The notes beneath the pieces are model-generated. The model saw only the letters and a list, made by a program, of their open reading frames with translations. It was not told where the DNA came from and made no database searches. Positions 61,445 to 64,000 of a stretch of 64,000 nt of DNA are shown piece after piece. Origin of the DNA: Euleptes europaea (lineage: Eukaryota; Chordata; Lepidosauria; Squamata; Sphaerodactylidae). The translations under genes were made by a program, and so were the position numbers. Numbering within the stretch: position 1 is the first letter of the stretch; the number at the start of each line of letters is the position of its first letter. The stretch spans positions 1,500,501 through 1,564,500 of the forward strand of contig NC_079332.1 of NCBI RefSeq assembly GCF_029931775.1, given 5' to 3'.

Positions 61445-64000
61445 TCTTACTTCACAAACCAGTGTGTGTAATACACTTTGCTGAGCACAGCCCTTCCGGT
61501 GTGTAGTTTCTGCGAGGGGAAAGCAGAGACACCAAGGATTTTCTACCTGTCTTGGACAAGAGGCAGATCTTTTCCTACTCTTCCATTTACGAACTTTAGT
61601 GTTTCTTTGAGCCATGTGCTTGTGGCTGGGAGTTTGAGGAATAGGGTTTTTTGCTCTCTCTCACTCTTTTCTTTTTTCTCACTATTACAAGGAATCTTTT
61701 CGAGCGGTATGCAAACGTTGGTGTTTCATAAGCCATATCTTCCAGGCCCTTGAGTTTCCTTGAGGCTTTTCGGATAGCAATCTCCTCTGTTAACCCAAAG
61801 ATGCTTGCTCCTCCTTTGAGAAATCACAGCAGCCCTTTCATGGGGAGGTTTTGAGCGTCTCGACTCTCAAGGAGGATAATGACGTGGTAGCCTTCCAACC
61901 AAGGGGGCTCTCGCTTGCTTGCTGCGCTCTCTTTTCTCTCCTTCTCCCCCCCCCCCAGCACTTCGTGCTTTCATCTGTAGTGGGGGAGCTGTGCCTTATG
62001 GAGAACTTCTTTGCCATCTCTGTTGTGGTCTGGGCCCCCTTTGCAGCTGAGCCGATTCTTAAGTTTGGGGCCTCTGCTGTCTGTGCCCAGCGTTCTCTGC
62101 ATACAGCCTTCACCGGGCACTGTCCCAAATATCTATGGGGCCTCAGCGGTAGGCACCCCCTTTTGCTTCTCCCTTCTCTTCTTGTTCTCAATTGGGAGAT
62201 GCAAGGGGCAGTTTGAAGGAGGGGGTGGGCAAACCTGGGCTGGGGTTGGCTTGTGTTGTGGCATTGAGGGCTCGGCTTTGGATGGCATGTTCTTCATACC
62301 ATCTTGTGGGGGTCGCTGGTGCTGTCAAATCTTTTAACAACCTTCTTGAGAGCGTGAAATTGCAGTGAGCATTGGAGCAGAATGCCGGGTGCTCTTTTCA
62401 AGGCAAAACTCTAGACCGCTGCCACAGCTCTGGGGGTGCTTTGTCTTGCCGAAGGGGTGATTTTGCACAGGAGGCGGGCCTTGCTTTGTTCTGAACTTTT
62501 CTCTCGGGGGTTCCTTCTGGGCTCACCCAGTCCAGCTGAGCAAGTGGGTATCCATGACACCCCGGTCCTCAGCCTGTTTACGCAGAAGGCGACACTTGTC
62601 CATCGTTGACGGAAGGTCCAAAGGGAGGCGTATGGGGACAGGAAGAACGTGCAGTGCTAGAGGCCCATGGGGCGCGTTCACTGAGCTTGAAGGAGTGGCT
62701 GAAGGCCGTGGCGTTCTGAGCCTGGTCTTGGTTGGCCTTCATGGGGATGTGAGCCGGGGGTGCCAGCCACACCCGGCTGGCTAATCCAGGGGAGAGGCCC
62801 TGGGCTTGGACACTGGTCTTTCTGTTCCTTGTCAGGCTGAGCCTGGGATGGTCTTTCCACCGGGCTGTGTTGTGTCAGTCACCCCAAATCCTTGCAATGG
62901 CTTTAACGTCTGTGCAGCCCGGTGTGCTGCTGCTTCTGCCATGGTTTGGTCTGAGTATTTGAGTAGGAGAAGTAAATCAGATGGTCTTGCCCAGTGATTG
63001 ACGTTAGCATCGACGGGATAGCTGGTGACCGCTTTTCTCCTTTGGCAGTTCTTCCACCCAGGCTCTTTTCGAGGAAAGTTTCTCCTGTGCTCTGCTTTCT
63101 GGAGCGGAAAAAAGCTCCCTCTTTCTTCAGTATCCTGGAAAAGGGCAGGGGGAGCAGACCCCATTCAAATAATGTGGATCTAAACACTGGGAGTGTTGGA
63201 GGGGGGGATATGTGCTTCTCTTTCCCCCCCCCCCTCCCCGGCAGACTCTGTTCTCCCATTTACCAGTGCTTGTGCGAACAGAATGTTGACCCCCTCCAGG
63301 CAATGAAGTGAATCCTGAAGGCCTGTGCTCATGTTTCTGAGTCCTTCGTTGCAGTGGCTGTTTCTGGAGCAGACCTTCCTAGGGACGCAGGTTCCTCTCC
63401 AGGAAGCAGAGCCGAGGCATCTGGGTTGGCCGTGCACACTTTGGCTCCCTGCTGTCCTCTAGCAGCAGCCCGTGAGCAATGCGTGAGCGTAGCGGAGGCC
63501 GTTTTGCCCACCCTCCTCTCTGGATGCAGCCGCACCAGCTCCGCAGGTGAGGGAGCAAGATAAGTTCTGAGCACTGCCGCGTGAACAGGTCCAAAGAGGT
63601 GCTCGTAGCTGCCACTGCCTGGAGCTGCTGTGGGGGCTGGAAGGCCGCCTGTTTGAGGCAGGGGCTTGCCTGCCGTGGGGTGCAGATTCAGGAGTGGCGA
63701 GAGTGGTGTCGGCTTCCCTTTGGCGGAGGGGCTCAGGGCTGCCTGTGTTTGTGCTTGGGGGGCCCCCAGCATCTAGGACTGGGGGCAGGATTTCTAGGGG
63801 CCCACGGCTCTTTTTCCACTTTGGAACCAGTGGCACCTTTTGCGTCCCTGGTCTTCATCGAGGCACAACAATGCTTCACAAGTTCCACAGCACTGCCCCC
63901 TAATTTCTAAGAGTCCAGGGGTTTTTCAGCTTGCCAAATAGAAAGATCTGTGGCAACATCTCAACTAGAGAGAAATGTAGTGGGCCTTAAGGTGAGCCAG
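61445..64000. other. Region downstream of UBFD1, no gene recognised
   Basis: No exon with flanking splice sites, no RNA gene and no repeat of the families above was recognised on either strand. The next gene in mammals, NDUFAB1 on the - strand, is not detected; its conserved C-terminal coding sequence is absent. C runs occur near 61947 and 63227. Confidence 0.5.

Noticed and set aside
61445-64000. NDUFAB1 3' end expected from mammalian gene order
   Set aside because: No - strand sequence encoding the conserved acyl-carrier C-terminus was found, so the gene must start beyond the window if synteny holds.

Overview
The window is nuclear DNA from a vertebrate, most likely a squamate reptile (lizard). 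It carries a gene block that matches the order and orientation known from human chromosome 16p12: SCNN1G, SCNN1B (both +), COG7, GGA2, EARS2 (all -) and UBFD1 (+). The squamate assignment rests on the repeats: 5S-rRNA-derived SINEs of the 5S-Sauria type, a Bov-B LINE end, many CR1 and L2-like LINE 3' ends, abundant MIR-type SINEs and tRNA-Ala-derived SINEs. I built every gene model by hand from splice sites, reading frame and recalled human proteins. Each complete model closes in frame: SCNN1B 692 aa, COG7 767 aa, GGA2 540 aa, EARS2 497 aa, UBFD1 295 aa.

Layout: 1-2151 holds the last three coding exons and 3' end of SCNN1G (ENaC gamma). 2152-7690 is intergenic with LINE and SINE debris. 7690-23182 is SCNN1B (ENaC beta), with a CpG-rich promoter, a non-coding exon and 14 coding exons. 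23183-24800 is intergenic, with an L2-like LINE end. 24799 to about 38880 is COG7; its first intron is stacked LINE fragments and its CpG promoter lies near 38.8-39.1 kb. About 40417-47850 is GGA2. 48803-55813 is EARS2. 55886-61444 is UBFD1, head to head with EARS2 across a 252-bp bidirectional promoter. 61445-64000 has no gene I can support.

The two ENaC genes encode subunits of the same amiloride-sensitive epithelial sodium channel; both C-termini keep a PPPxY motif for Nedd4-family ligases. COG7 (Golgi tether) and GGA2 (clathrin adaptor at the trans-Golgi) are both trafficking genes. EARS2 is the mitochondrial glutamyl-tRNA synthetase. UBFD1 is a ubiquitin-like-domain protein.

Points worth a second look: (1) MIR-type SINEs lie mostly in the sense direction and sit directly upstream of 3' splice sites in three genes, so that their TTC-rich tails supply polypyrimidine tracts; (2) SCNN1B has an intron and about 28 extra extracellular residues inside what appears to be one exon in human, and the acceptor uses a pure CTT microsatellite; (3) a 38-bp-arm near-perfect palindrome sits at the centre of the EARS2/UBFD1 promoter; (4) beta-ENaC appears to start 17 codons upstream of the usual methionine; (5) EARS2 has almost no AUG-initiated mitochondrial leader but an open Arg-rich frame upstream. 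No provirus or other virus-like element was recognised.
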